The notes beneath the pieces were generated by a model that was not told the DNA's origin, did not search any database, and was given only the letters and a program-made list of their open reading frames with translations. Positions 36,663 through 45,090 of a stretch of 47,296 nucleotides of DNA are shown one piece after another (within the stretch, counting starts at the first letter, position 1; each line of letters opens with the position of its first letter). A program made the position numbers and the translations under genes. The DNA is from Mycobacterium sp. E740 (lineage in GTDB: Bacteria > Actinomycetota > Actinomycetes > Mycobacteriales > Mycobacteriaceae). The stretch covers positions 1 to 47,296 of the forward strand of contig NZ_LZKP01000127.1 of the NCBI RefSeq assembly GCF_001672895.1, read 5' to 3'.

Positions 36663-37091
36663 GTGGTCGCGGCGGACGACGCCCCGAACTACGCCCGCAG
36701 ACTGGGCATCCAAAAAGATCAGGTTGTACAGGAACTGGGCTGGGACGACGACGTCGACGACGACATCCGAGCCGATGTCGAGGAGGCGTGCGGGGGCGAG
36801 CTGCTCGACGAGGATGCCGACGAGGTCATCGACGTGGTGCTGCTGTGGTGGCGCGACGACGACGGTGACCTGGTCGATGCGCTGATGGACGCCATCACGC
36901 CGCTGGCCGACGACGGGGTGATCTGGGTGGTGACGCCGAAGACGGGCCAGCCCGGCCACGTCCAACCGGCCGAGATCGCCGAGTCGGCACCCACGGCGGG
37001 GCTGATGCAGACCTCCTCGGCCAACCTCGGCGACTGGATCGCCAGCCGGCTGGTGCAGCCGAAGTCGAAAGCGGCCGGAGGTCGGCGATGA
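36663..37091 (+). CDS. DUF3052 family protein (Rv2239c-like)
   Basis: 142 residues, a conserved actinobacterial protein of unknown function. It is very acidic in the middle (WDDDVDDDIRADVEE, LLDEDADEVID) and has VLLWWRDDDGDLVDAL and GVIWVVTPKTG, the family landmarks. There is no signal peptide or membrane helix. The start is GTG at 36663 with AAGGAGG 7 nt upstream. Its stop overlaps the ahpE start (ATGA), a pairing kept in M. tuberculosis (Rv2239c-Rv2238c), which suggests a link to peroxide defence, though that is only context. The 105-bp gap upstream holds no clear promoter. Confidence 0.85.
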   Translation: MVAADDAPNYARRLGIQKDQVVQELGWDDDVDDDIRADVEEACGGELLDEDADEVIDVVLLWWRDDDGDLVDALMDAITPLADDGVIWVVTPKTGQPGHVQPAEIAESAPTAGLMQTSSANLGDWIASRLVQPKSKAAGGRR

Positions 37092-37552
37092 TCGAGGTCG
37101 GCACCGAGGCGCCCGACTTCACGCTCAAGGACCAGAACGGCCAGCCCGTCACGCTGAGCGACTACCGGGATGCGAAGAACGTCGTCCTGGTGTTCTTCCC
37201 GCTGGCCTTCACCGGCATCTGCCAGGGCGAGCTCGATGAGATCCGCGACCGGTTGCCGGAGTACGAGAACGACGACACCGTCACGCTCGCGATCTCGGTG
37301 GGGCCGCCGCCCACTCACAAGGTGTGGGCCACCCAGAGCGGCTTCACGTTCCCCGTGCTGTCCGATTTCTGGCCGCACGGCGCGGTCGCGCAGGCCTACG
37401 GAGTGTTCAACGAGGACGCCGGCATCGCCAACCGCGGCACCTTCGTCGTCGACCGCGCGGGCATCGTCCGCTTCGCCGAGATGAAGCAGCCCGGCGAGGC
37501 GCGCGATCAGGCGCTGTGGACCGACGCGCTGGCGGCCCTGAAGTCCGGTTGA
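37088..37552 (+). CDS. ahpE: One-cysteine peroxiredoxin AhpE
   Basis: 154 residues, one more than M. tuberculosis AhpE, and nearly the same sequence in the active site. Peroxidatic C45 lies in PLAFTGICQGEL with T42 and P38; R116 (NRGTF) completes the site. There is no resolving Cys, as in the 1-Cys class. It reduces peroxides and peroxynitrite in the cytosol and is recycled by mycothiol/mycoredoxin. Coupled to the DUF3052 gene by an ATGA overlap. A tRNA-Val gene starts 44 nt after its stop. Confidence 0.94.
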   Translation: MIEVGTEAPDFTLKDQNGQPVTLSDYRDAKNVVLVFFPLAFTGICQGELDEIRDRLPEYENDDTVTLAISVGPPPTHKVWATQSGFTFPVLSDFWPHGAVAQAYGVFNEDAGIANRGTFVVDRAGIVRFAEMKQPGEARDQALWTDALAALKSG

Positions 37553-37596
37553 CGGATTTCCGGTCGCAGGTCATGGCCGTGTAGCTTGCCCTGCAA

Positions 37597-37668
37597 GGGC
37601 GCGTAGCTCAGTGGTAGAGCTCTGGTTTTACACACCAGCGGTCGGCGGTTCGATACCGTCCGCGCCCA
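37597..37668 (+). tRNA. tRNA-Val (anticodon TAC)
   Basis: 72 nt cloverleaf. The acceptor arms GGGCGCG and CGCGCCC pair fully, with A as discriminator. The anticodon stem CTGGT/ACCAG holds loop TTTACAC, giving anticodon TAC, which reads GTA (Val). T-arm GGCGG/CCGTC encloses TTCGATA. CCA is not encoded. The next base (37669) is already the end of the convergent VOC gene, so there is no room for a terminator between them. Confidence 0.95.
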
Positions 37669-38064
37669 CTATCCCGGCGGTGCGAAGAACTCCAGTGCGA
37701 TCCCGTCCGGGTCGCGGAAGCTGAGCCCCGAGCCATACGGCGCATCCACGATGCCTCCGTGCTCGATTCCCAGGCTGTCGAGGCGGTCGCGCCAACTCTC
37801 GAGGTCCGCGCGGCTCGGGCACCCGAAGCCGACGTGGTCGAGCCCGCAGCGAAATTCGGTGAACTGGTCCTCGGGCACCGGCCGGTCGTGTTCGTGGATG
37901 CCGAACAGGGTGCCGTTGTCGAACTGCCAGACGACGTGCCGGAACCCCGTTTCGGTGTGTTCGTCGAGGACCGGCTCGGCCCCGATCAACTGCTGGTACC
38001 ACGGCGCGCTGACCTCCAGATCGCGGACGGTCAGCGCGACGTGGTTGAGGGCGGGAAATGGCAT
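37669..38064 (-). CDS. VOC-superfamily protein (glyoxalase/dioxygenase fold)
   Basis: 131 residues, two beta-alpha-beta-beta-beta units. LNHVALTVRDLE at the start and GLDHVGFGC (about 73-81) provide the paired His residues, with E in IALEFF near the end (about 124-129), so a metal site is likely. Members act as glyoxalases, dioxygenases, epimerases or resistance proteins; which one cannot be told. GAGGAGAG lies about 5-8 nt upstream of the ATG. The stop is directly next to the tRNA 3' end. Confidence 0.85.
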   Translation of the reverse strand: MPFPALNHVALTVRDLEVSAPWYQQLIGAEPVLDEHTETGFRHVVWQFDNGTLFGIHEHDRPVPEDQFTEFRCGLDHVGFGCPSRADLESWRDRLDSLGIEHGGIVDAPYGSGLSFRDPDGIALEFFAPPG

Positions 38065-38142
38065 CGTGGCTCTCCTCTGATCGGCGGCGCGGCGTGCGAG
38101 CCTCCCGCATGCGAGTAGACCACGTTGTGAGACGCTCGCGGG

Positions 38143-39117
38143 ATGTTTGCGCCGACCTCCCGTTCACGCGTGGTGGGGATCGCGGTCGGCTGCATTGCGG
38201 ATGCGCTGTTCGGTGACCCGCGACGCGGCCATCCGGTGGCCGTCTTCGGCAGCGCCGCAGCGGCTTTGGAGCGGCGCAGCTACGCGGACACCCGCTCGGC
38301 CGGTGTCCTGCACACCGCAGCGCTGCTCGGCGCGCTCGCGGTGCTCGGCCTCGCAGCGGACCGGGCCGCCCAGCGCCGTGGCGCCGTCGCGGCTACGGCC
38401 ACCGTGGCGGCGACGGTTTTCGTCGCGCTGGGCGGGACGTCGCTGGCGCGCACCGGAAATCAGATGGCCGGGCATCTCGACCGCGGCGACGTCGAGGCGG
38501 CGCGGCGACTGCTGCCCGCCCTGTGTGGCCGCGACCCCGCTGTGCTGGACGAGGCCGGACTCACGCGGGCGGCACTGGAATCCGTGGCCGAGAACACCTC
38601 CGACGCGCAGGTGGCCCCGCTGCTCTGGGCGGCCGTCGGCGGCGTTCCCGCGGTGCTGGTCTATCGCGGTGCGAACACGCTCGACGCGATGATCGGTCAC
38701 CGGTCCGCCCGCTATCTTCGATTCGGTTGGGCTGCAGCGCGTTTCGACGACATTGCGAACTACCTGGCCGCACGCGTGACCGCGGCCCTGGTGGCCTTGT
38801 GCGCGCCCGTGGTCGACGGCGCGCCGGTGCCAGCATTGCGCGCATGGCGGCGCGACGCGGGACGCCATCCCAGCCCGAACGCCGGCGTGGTGGAGGCTGC
38901 CTTCGCGGGCGCGCTGGGCGTGCGACTCGGCGGCCCGACGCGGTACTCCCATCGCCTGGAAATCCGGCCCGCACTGGGCGACGGTCCAGCGCCCGGGGTG
39001 ACCGATCTGCGCCGCGCCGTGCGGTTGTCGCGGACCGTCCAGGTGGCCGCCGCCGCTGTGGCGCTGGCGCTCAGCGCCGTCGGCCGTAGCGGTCGGCGAG
39101 CTTGTCTTCCGTCGTGA
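38143..39117 (+). CDS. cobD: Adenosylcobinamide-phosphate synthase CobD/CbiB
   Basis: 324 residues, integral membrane protein. Family blocks are present: ADALFGDPRRGHP (about 19-31), ESVAENTSDAQVAPL (about 145-159), YRGANTLDAMIGHRS (about 173-187) and RRDAGRHPSPNAGVVEAA (about 235-252). It attaches the aminopropanol (phosphate) arm to adenosylcobyric acid in cobalamin synthesis. The cobC gene is close by on the same strand (41127). There is no cobalamin riboswitch upstream. The ATG follows a weak -10-like GACGCT by 6 nt. Its 3' end overlaps the convergent SURF1 gene by 47 bp, so the last 15 residues are encoded opposite the SURF1 tail. Confidence 0.92.
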   Translation: MFAPTSRSRVVGIAVGCIADALFGDPRRGHPVAVFGSAAAALERRSYADTRSAGVLHTAALLGALAVLGLAADRAAQRRGAVAATATVAATVFVALGGTSLARTGNQMAGHLDRGDVEAARRLLPALCGRDPAVLDEAGLTRAALESVAENTSDAQVAPLLWAAVGGVPAVLVYRGANTLDAMIGHRSARYLRFGWAAARFDDIANYLAARVTAALVALCAPVVDGAPVPALRAWRRDAGRHPSPNAGVVEAAFAGALGVRLGGPTRYSHRLEIRPALGDGPAPGVTDLRRAVRLSRTVQVAAAAVALALSAVGRSGRRACLPS

Positions 39118-39892
39118 CCGGAGCGTCGGGTTGAGCCTGCTCCTGCGCGGCCTTCTCGCGCCTGCGCTGGCGTAGTTCCGCATAGGCGAAGTACCCCAAC
39201 CCGATCGGCGCGATGATGCCGAATGCGATCCACTGGATCCCGTAAGACAGGAACGGCCCGGCGTCGAGATGCGGCAGCGGAATCGCGCTGAGTACGCCCG
39301 GCTGGTCGGGCTCCAACTGCAGAAAAGAACCGGCCAGCGGCACGCCGGTGATCGCCGAGATCTGTTCGGTGTTGATCGAGTACACCTGCTGGAAGCCGTC
39401 CTGGCGGAACGGCTTCTTGTCTTGGGCGAGCAGTTCGGAGTCGCGCAGGCGCGCGGCGATCGTCACTGTCCCGTCCGGCGCCGGCGCGATCGCCGGGACC
39501 CCCGAAGCCTGCACCGGCCGGACGTACCCGCGGTCGACCAGCACGGTCGGCCCGCCGTCCACAGCGAACGGCACCAGCACCTGGAACGCCGGTTCGCCCT
39601 CGACCATTCGCAGCCGCGCCAGCACCTGACCTTGCGGCAGGTAGCGCCCGGTCGCGGTGACGCGTCGCCACTGGGCGTCGGGTGCCGCCGAATCCTGGTG
39701 CGGCAGAAGTGTCGTCACCGGCACCGGCTCGGCCGTCAGCGAGTGTGAGATCTGCGCGTTCTCGCGGGAGGTCTTGGTGTTCTTGCCCAGCTGCCACGGC
39801 GCCAGCACGGTGAAGCACAGGTAGGCGAACGCGGCGACGACGACGAACAGCGCCAGCCACGACGGTCGCAGCAGGAACGTCCACCGGCGCAT
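39071..39892 (-). CDS. SURF1 family cytochrome oxidase assembly protein
   Basis: 273 residues with the SURF1 layout: a membrane helix at about 9-30, a large extracytoplasmic domain and a second helix at about 222-242 (YGIQWIAFGIIAPIGLGYF). WQLGKN (about 33-38) and VLVDRGYV (about 116-123) are family landmarks. SURF1 helps insert heme a into cytochrome aa3 oxidase. The ATG overlaps the ptpA stop (ATGA), as in M. tuberculosis Rv2234-Rv2235. The C-terminal basic tail (about 20 residues) is the part overlapping cobD. Confidence 0.9.
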   Translation of the reverse strand: MRRWTFLLRPSWLALFVVVAAFAYLCFTVLAPWQLGKNTKTSRENAQISHSLTAEPVPVTTLLPHQDSAAPDAQWRRVTATGRYLPQGQVLARLRMVEGEPAFQVLVPFAVDGGPTVLVDRGYVRPVQASGVPAIAPAPDGTVTIAARLRDSELLAQDKKPFRQDGFQQVYSINTEQISAITGVPLAGSFLQLEPDQPGVLSAIPLPHLDAGPFLSYGIQWIAFGIIAPIGLGYFAYAELRQRRREKAAQEQAQPDAPVTTEDKLADRYGRRR

Positions 39893-40386
39893 CAGCTTGC
39901 GATTCCCCGGCTGCTGAGCTGCTCGTCGACCCAGTCGTGCAGGCCCGGCAAGGACGCTTCGATGACGGTGTAGACGTCCTCGAAGTCGGCGTGGTCGCCG
40001 TAGTAGGGATCGTCGACGTCCAACGGGTGGGCGCCGGAGCGCGGGTCGAACGACCGCAGCATCCGGATCCGCTCGGCAGGCACCCCGAGGTCCTGCAACA
40101 TCCGAACATGGTTGCGGCCCAATGCGATCACCAGGTCGGCGGACATGTGGTCGTCGTCGACCTGGGCAGCGCGGTGCGCGGTCGGATACCCGTGCTCGTG
40201 CAGCACGTGGCTGGCGCGGCGGTCGGCGGGTTCACCGGCGTGCCAGCCGCCGGTGCCCGCGCTGCTCACCCGGACGGCATGACCGAGGCCGCGTTCGCGG
40301 ATCTGATGGGCGAACATCTTCTCGGCCATCGGTGACCGGCAGATGTTGCCCGAACAGATGAACGTCACGTGCAGCGGATCAGACAC
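39892..40386 (-). CDS. ptpA: Low-molecular-weight protein tyrosine phosphatase PtpA
   Basis: 164 residues, like M. tuberculosis PtpA (163). The P-loop CSGNICR (C11, R17) is the CX5R site; D126 in DVDDPYYG is the general acid. The adjacent Y128 and Y129, phosphorylated by PtkA in M. tuberculosis, are both kept. In pathogens it is secreted and blocks phagosome maturation; in an environmental species the target is unknown. Start is GTG 40386 (VSDPLHVTF), matching the known N-terminus; the frame extends 12 codons further upstream only inside ptkA. It overlaps ptkA by 8 nt. Confidence 0.92.
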   Translation of the reverse strand: MSDPLHVTFICSGNICRSPMAEKMFAHQIRERGLGHAVRVSSAGTGGWHAGEPADRRASHVLHEHGYPTAHRAAQVDDDHMSADLVIALGRNHVRMLQDLGVPAERIRMLRSFDPRSGAHPLDVDDPYYGDHADFEDVYTVIEASLPGLHDWVDEQLSSRGIAS

Positions 40387-41071
40387 CCAACACCTCGCGC
40401 AGGCCGGCGACCGTGGAGACATGCGCCAGCGTGGGGGTGGCGTCCGGCTCGTCGAAATCGCCTTTTCCGTAACCCCATCCGACTACCACCGTGTCGATGC
40501 CGTGCGCGGCCGCACCTTCGACGTCGTGGCAGCGGTCGCCGACCATCAGCACCCGCTCGGGCAGGTCGCCGAGTTGTGCCAGCGCGTGTGCGACCACGTC
40601 GACCTTGCTCGCGCGCGAGCCGTCGACACTGGCGCCCGCGATGACCTCGAAGCAGTCGGCGAGGCCGAAGTGGGCGAGGATCTGCTGTGCGGTCGGCTCG
40701 GCCTTCGAGGTGGCGACGGCCAGCCGAACGCCTGCCGCGCGCAGGTCGGCCAGCAACTCCGGGATACCGTCGAACACGCGGTTCATCGCCCAGCCACGGG
40801 TGCGGTAGTCGGCGCGGTATGCCGCGATGGCCGCGTCGGTCTGGTCGCCGAGCCCGAGGCGCCGCAGCGTGTGATGCATCGGCGGGCCGACGATCATGCC
40901 GGCCAGGTCTCCGTCGGGTACCGCGGCGCCGACCGACGCGAGCGCATGCCGGAAACTCGAGACGATGCCCTGCGCGGAATCGGTCAGGGTGCCGTCGAGG
41001 TCGAAGATCACCAGTTGGGGGCGGGTCGCCGTAGCGGGGGAGGCCAGTCCGGAGAACAGCGTGTCGGTCAC
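40379..41071 (-). CDS. ptkA: HAD-fold protein tyrosine kinase PtkA, short form
   Basis: 230 residues, HAD superfamily: FDLDGTLTDS with D24 and D26, TSK (about 121-123) and GDRCHDVEGA (about 178-188). M. tuberculosis PtkA (291 residues) autophosphorylates and phosphorylates PtpA. With an offset of 61, D24 corresponds to its D85 and Y201 (WGYGKGDF) to its Y262, both reported as key residues. The disordered N-terminal extension is absent, and it cannot be encoded upstream because an in-frame TAG lies about 18 codons before the GTG with no start between. It could also be a plain HAD phosphatase. Overlaps ptpA by 8 nt. Confidence 0.85.
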   Translation of the reverse strand: MTDTLFSGLASPATATRPQLVIFDLDGTLTDSAQGIVSSFRHALASVGAAVPDGDLAGMIVGPPMHHTLRRLGLGDQTDAAIAAYRADYRTRGWAMNRVFDGIPELLADLRAAGVRLAVATSKAEPTAQQILAHFGLADCFEVIAGASVDGSRASKVDVVAHALAQLGDLPERVLMVGDRCHDVEGAAAHGIDTVVVGWGYGKGDFDEPDATPTLAHVSTVAGLREVLGV

Positions 41072-41114
41072 GTGTTCATTCTCCCCGATCGCAGAACCTC
41101 GGCGGTCGTCGCAC

Positions 41115-41120
41115 TAGTGT
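41115..41120 (+). promoter_or_regulatory. Candidate -10 element (TAGTGT) for leaderless cobC
   Basis: TAGTGT is followed by exactly 6 nt and then GTG 41127, placing +1 on the start codon. The 55-bp gap is shared with the divergent ptkA gene. Confidence 0.5.
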
Positions 41121-41126
41121 CGTGAT

Positions 41127-42149
41127 GTGTCGAGTCCTTTGCGTGCGGCCGCGCGCTACCACGGCGACCAGGCCGTGACTCCCGGGATGCTCGACTTCGC
41201 GGTCAACGTCCGCCCCGACGCGCCGCCGTCCTGGCTGTTAGAGCGTCTCGCCGACCGGTTGACCGACCTCGGCCGGTACCCGAGCGCCGTTGATGTGGAC
41301 CGTGCCCTCGCCACCGTTGCTCGCCGACACGGGCGCGGGGTGGACGAGGTCGCGCTGCTGGCCGGGGCCGCCGAAGGGTTCGCGCTGCTGGCCGAATTGC
41401 GACCGCGACGGGCCGCGCTGATCGCGCCGTCGTTCACCGAGCCAGAGGCCGCGCTCGCGGCGGCGCGGGTCCCGTTCGAGCATGTGGTGCTGGAACCGCC
41501 GTACACCTTGCCCCCGGATGCGGTGCCCGAGGACGCGGACCTCGTCGTGCTCGGCAACCCCACCAATCCCACCGGGGTCCTGCACAGCCGCGCCGACGTA
41601 CTGGCGCTGCGTCGGCCCGGTCGCCTCGTGGTGGTCGACGAGGCGTTCGCCGACGCGGTGCCGGGCGAGCCCGAGTCGCTGGCCGCCGAGGCGCTGCCGG
41701 ACGTGGTGGTGCTGCGCAGTCTGACCAAGACGTGGGGGTTGGCGGGGCTGCGAGTCGGTTATGCGCTGGGGCCGGCGGACGTGCTGGAGCGGTTGACCGC
41801 GCGACGCGCGCACTGGCCGCTCGGCACGCTTCAACTCGAAGCCATCGCCGCGTGCAGCGAGCCCGACGCCGTGGGGCAGGCCGACCGCGCCGCCCGTCGC
41901 CTGGTCGAGGTGCGCGCCGAGATGGTGACCGGGTTGACTAGCATCGGCGTGCATGTCGTCGACGGTTCGGCCCCCTTCGTCCTGTTCCGCGTGCCGGATG
42001 CCGTGCTGATGCGAAAACATCTGGACGCCAACGGCATTGCGGTGCGACGCTGTGACACGTTCGTCGGGCTCGACGATCGGCACCTGCGTGCTGCGGTGCG
42101 CCCGGAGTGGCCCGTGCTCGTCGACGCGTTGGCCGAGGTGCTGCGGTGA
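41127..42149 (+). CDS. cobC: Aminotransferase class I/II, threonine-phosphate decarboxylase-like (CobC/CobD-type)
   Basis: 340 residues, PLP fold type [10 protein letters not shown] (about residues 141-149) and VVDEAFAD (about 167-174) are substrate/cofactor blocks; [15 protein letters not shown] (about 192-206) contains the PLP Lys (K195). Homologues convert L-threonine phosphate to the aminopropanol phosphate arm of cobalamin, which fits cobD nearby; Rv2231c carries the name cobC. Some relatives are histidinol-phosphate aminotransferases, so activity is not proven. GTG start with a leaderless-type -10. The stop overlaps the next gene (GTGA). Confidence 0.85.
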   Translation: MSSPLRAAARYHGDQAVTPGMLDFAVNVRPDAPPSWLLERLADRLTDLGRYPSAVDVDRALATVARRHGRGVDEVALLAGAAEGFALLAELRPRRAALIAPSFTEPEAALAAARVPFEHVVLEPPYTLPPDAVPEDADLVVLGNPTNPTGVLHSRADVLALRRPGRLVVVDEAFADAVPGEPESLAAEALPDVVVLRSLTKTWGLAGLRVGYALGPADVLERLTARRAHWPLGTLQLEAIAACSEPDAVGQADRAARRLVEVRAEMVTGLTSIGVHVVDGSAPFVLFRVPDAVLMRKHLDANGIAVRRCDTFVGLDDRHLRAAVRPEWPVLVDALAEVLR

Positions 42150-43264
42150 GCGCGCGGCTGGCCGACATCATCGACGTGCTCGACGCCGCCTATCCGCCTC
42201 AGCTCGCGCAGGACTGGGATTCGGTCGGCCTGGTCTGCGGCGACCCGGCGGAGACGGTCGAGACGGTCACGGTCGCGGTCGACGCCACCGCCGCCGTCGT
42301 GGCAGCGGTGCCTGACCGCGGCCTGTTGTTGGCGCATCATCCGCTACTGCTGCGGGGGGTCGACACGGTCGCTGCCAGCACCGCCAAGGGCGCACTGATC
42401 CATCGGTTGATCCGGACGGGCAGGTCGCTGTTCACCGCCCATACGAACGCGGACTCGGCGTGCCCCGGCGTCTCCGACGCGCTGGCCGAAACGCTCGGCT
42501 TGACCGTCGAGGAGGTGCTCGCGCCCGTGAGCGCGAACTCCGATCTGGACAAGTGGGTCGTCTTCGTGCCCGGGGAGAACTCCGAGTCGCTGCGCGAAGC
42601 GATGTTCACAGCGGGTGCGGGACGCATCGGCGACTACTCGCACTGCTGCTGGACCACCGCGGGCACCGGACAGTTCCTTCCGCACGAGGGCGCTTCGCCT
42701 GCGATCGGCAGCGTCGGGGCGGTCGAACGGGTACCGGAGGACCGCGTCGAGGTCATCGCGCCTAAGCGGTTGCGTGGGCGTGTACTGGCCGCGATGCGAG
42801 ACGCCCATCCGTACGAGGAGCCCGCATTCGACATCTTCGCGTTGGCGCCGATTCCCGAGAATGTCGGGTTGGGACGGATTGGCGTGCTGGAACGCCCGGA
42901 GTCCTTGTCGGCGTTCGTATCTCGGGTTCGCGAGGCGTTGCCGGCCACGACCTGGGGCGTGCGTGCGTCGGGTGAGCCTGAAGCCACGGTGTCGCGGGTC
43001 GCGGTATGCGGCGGGGCGGGCGATTCATTCCTCGAGCTGGTCGCCGACCGCGGCGTGGACGCGTACGTGACGTCGGACCTTCGCCACCATCCCGCCGACG
43101 AACACCGACGCGCCTCCGATGTCGCACTGGTGGACGTCGCCCATTGGGCCAGCGAGTATCCGTGGTGTCTGCAAGCCGCGGGCATCTTGCGTGAACACTT
43201 CCGAGACGCGCTGGCCGTAGAGGTTTCAGACGCGCGGACCGACCCATGGAATGTCGAGAGTTGA
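42146..43264 (+). CDS. Nif3-like dinuclear metal-centre protein (Rv2230c-like)
   Basis: 372 residues. The Nif3/DUF34 fold shows [10 protein letters not shown] (about residues 63-72), HTNAD (about 98-102) and [10 protein letters not shown] near 330, which supply the His/Asp/Glu metal ligands. A middle insertion (about 130-240) carries the PII-like domain seen in longer family members. The role is not settled; GTP cyclohydrolase I type 2 is a name often given without proof, and metal insertion has been suggested. Start GTG 42146 overlaps the cobC stop. Followed after 3 nt by the coiled-coil zinc-ribbon gene. Confidence 0.88.
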   Translation: MSARLADIIDVLDAAYPPQLAQDWDSVGLVCGDPAETVETVTVAVDATAAVVAAVPDRGLLLAHHPLLLRGVDTVAASTAKGALIHRLIRTGRSLFTAHTNADSACPGVSDALAETLGLTVEEVLAPVSANSDLDKWVVFVPGENSESLREAMFTAGAGRIGDYSHCCWTTAGTGQFLPHEGASPAIGSVGAVERVPEDRVEVIAPKRLRGRVLAAMRDAHPYEEPAFDIFALAPIPENVGLGRIGVLERPESLSAFVSRVREALPATTWGVRASGEPEATVSRVAVCGGAGDSFLELVADRGVDAYVTSDLRHHPADEHRRASDVALVDVAHWASEYPWCLQAAGILREHFRDALAVEVSDARTDPWNVES

Positions 43265-43267
43265 GGC

Positions 43268-44005
43268 ATGAAAGCTGAAGTAGCTCAACAACAGTCGTTA
43301 CTCGAATTGGCGACGATCGACGCGCAGTTGAGTCGTCTGGAGCACCGGGCCAAGAATCTGGCCGAACAGCTTCGGCTCCAAGATGTGCAGTCCGCGCACC
43401 GCGATGCGAACGATCGGTTGGCTGCGTTGCAGATCGCCATCGAGGATCTGGATGCGCAGGTCGCGAAGTTCGAATCCGAGATAGACGCGGTGCGCCAGCG
43501 CGAGGAGCGAGATCGCGCGCTGCTGGCCGGTGGCACCGTCGATGCCAAGCAGCTCACCGAGCTGCAACACGAACTCGACACACTCGAGCGCAGGCAGGCG
43601 GCGTTGGAGGACTCGCAGCTGGAGGTGATGGAGCGACGCGAGGAGTTGGAGCGCGACCAACAGAGCGAGCTCGCCAAGATCGACGAGTTGCAGACGGACC
43701 TGGGTACCGCGCAGACGGCTTGTGACGACGCGCGCACCGAGATCGACCAACAGCGCCACCAGGGCCTCTCGCGCCGCGACGAGCTCGTCGCCGGGCTCGA
43801 CCCCGAACTGGTTGCGCTCTACGAGCGGCAGCGGGTCCGCGGCGGCGCAGGCGCGGGACAGCTGCAGGGCCGCCGGTGCGGGGCCTGCCGGCTCGAGATC
43901 GACAAGGGGGAGCTGGCGCGGATCTCGGCAGCGGCCGATGACGAAGTGCTGCGTTGTCCGGAGTGCGGGGCGATCTTGTTGCGGGTCAAGGGCATAGGCG
44001 CGTGA
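43268..44005 (+). CDS. Coiled-coil protein with C-terminal C4 zinc ribbon (Rv2229c-like)
   Basis: 245 residues. Residues about 15-180 are a long heptad-rich coiled coil (Leu/Glu/Arg/Gln-rich, for example QLSRLEHRAKNLAEQL). The C-terminus has CGAC and CPEC pairs, a zinc ribbon of the CT398/YeeX-like type. Members are thought to hold protein or nucleic acid partners together; no enzyme activity is expected. It is always found near Nif3-like and RNase HI genes in actinobacteria as far as I recall. Start ATG 43268 is 3 nt after the Nif3 stop; its own stop overlaps the next gene (GTGA). Confidence 0.87.
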   Translation: MKAEVAQQQSLLELATIDAQLSRLEHRAKNLAEQLRLQDVQSAHRDANDRLAALQIAIEDLDAQVAKFESEIDAVRQREERDRALLAGGTVDAKQLTELQHELDTLERRQAALEDSQLEVMERREELERDQQSELAKIDELQTDLGTAQTACDDARTEIDQQRHQGLSRRDELVAGLDPELVALYERQRVRGGAGAGQLQGRRCGACRLEIDKGELARISAAADDEVLRCPECGAILLRVKGIGA

Positions 44006-45090
44006 AGGTCGTCGTCGAAGCGGACGGCGGCTCGCGCGGCAACCCCGGACCGGCGGGCTACGGATCGGTGGTCTGGGCGGCGGACCGCAGCGTCGTACTC
44101 GCCGAAAGCAAGGAAGCGATCGGCCGGGCCACCAACAACGTCGCCGAGTATCGCGGGCTGATCGCAGGGCTCGGCGAGGCGGCCAGTCTGGGCGCGACCG
44201 AGGTCGACGTGTTCATGGACTCGAAGCTCGTCGTGGAGCAGATGTCGGGGCGCTGGAAGGTCAAGCATCCAGACATCAGTCCCCTGTATCAGCAGGCGGG
44301 AGAACTGGCGAGGCGCTTCGACCGGGTGACATACACCTGGATTCCTCGCGAAAAGAACAGCCATGCTGACCGGCTGGCGAACGAGGCGATGGACGCAGCG
44401 GCCGAATTGTCGACTGGTACTGAGGAAAACGCCGGCAAGCAGGCGCCGAACCCGGTGGCGTGGAGCGGCGCACGAGGAGCGCCGACCCGGTTTCTGCTGC
44501 TGCGCCATGGGCAGACCGAATTGTCCGTGCACCGGCGGTATTCGGGCCGCGGCAACCCGCCGCTGACCGACCTCGGCCGGCGGCAGGCCGAGGCGGCCGC
44601 GCGCTATCTGGGCCAGCAGGGCGGTGTCGCTGCGGTCATCACCTCGCCGCTGCAGCGGGCGTACGACACCGCGGCGGCGGCGGCCAAGGCCCTCGGCCTG
44701 GACGTCTCCGTCGACGACGATCTGATCGAGACCGACTTCGGGGCGTGGGAGGGGCTGACGTTCGTCGAAGCCGCCGAGCGCGATCCTGACCTGCACCGTC
44801 GCTGGTTGCGCGACACGTCTCTGGCACCGCCGCAGGGCGAGAGTTTCGACGCGGCCGCCGAACGGGTCGGCAGGGCACGGGCACGAATCGTCGCCGAGCA
44901 CGCGGGGGAGACGGTGGTGGTGGTCTCGCACGTCACGCCGATCAAGACGCTGTTGCGCATGGCGCTCGACGGCGGGCCGAGCATCCTCTACCGGTTGCAC
45001 CTAGATTTGGCATCGCTGTCCATCGCCGAGTTCTATCCCGACGGCGCCGCGTCGGTGCGGCTGGTCAACCAGACGGCCTACCTGGATTAG
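44002..45090 (+). CDS. Bifunctional RNase HI / histidine phosphatase (alpha-ribazole phosphatase-like)
   Basis: 362 residues, the Rv2228c architecture. The N-terminal RNase HI has D8 (EADGGSRGNPG), E49 (NNVAEY), D73 (FMDSK) and D123 (HADRLAN), a full catalytic set. A linker of about 25 residues follows. The C-terminal histidine phosphatase has R168-H169-G170 (LLRHGQTE) as nucleophile motif, the acid in ETDFGAWEG and a second His in VVSHVTP. It degrades RNA in RNA-DNA hybrids; the second half fits the CobC phosphatase of cobalamin synthesis. GTG 44002 overlaps the zinc-ribbon stop. It ends overlapping the convergent XRE gene by 4 nt. Confidence 0.92.
   Translation: MKVVVEADGGSRGNPGPAGYGSVVWAADRSVVLAESKEAIGRATNNVAEYRGLIAGLGEAASLGATEVDVFMDSKLVVEQMSGRWKVKHPDISPLYQQAGELARRFDRVTYTWIPREKNSHADRLANEAMDAAAELSTGTEENAGKQAPNPVAWSGARGAPTRFLLLRHGQTELSVHRRYSGRGNPPLTDLGRRQAEAAARYLGQQGGVAAVITSPLQRAYDTAAAAAKALGLDVSVDDDLIETDFGAWEGLTFVEAAERDPDLHRRWLRDTSLAPPQGESFDAAAERVGRARARIVAEHAGETVVVVSHVTPIKTLLRMALDGGPSILYRLHLDLASLSIAEFYPDGAASVRLVNQTAYLD

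Noticed and set aside
38064..38143. Cobalamin riboswitch upstream of cobD
   Set aside because: The gap is only 78 bp and lacks a B12-box; the same holds for the 55-bp gap before cobC.
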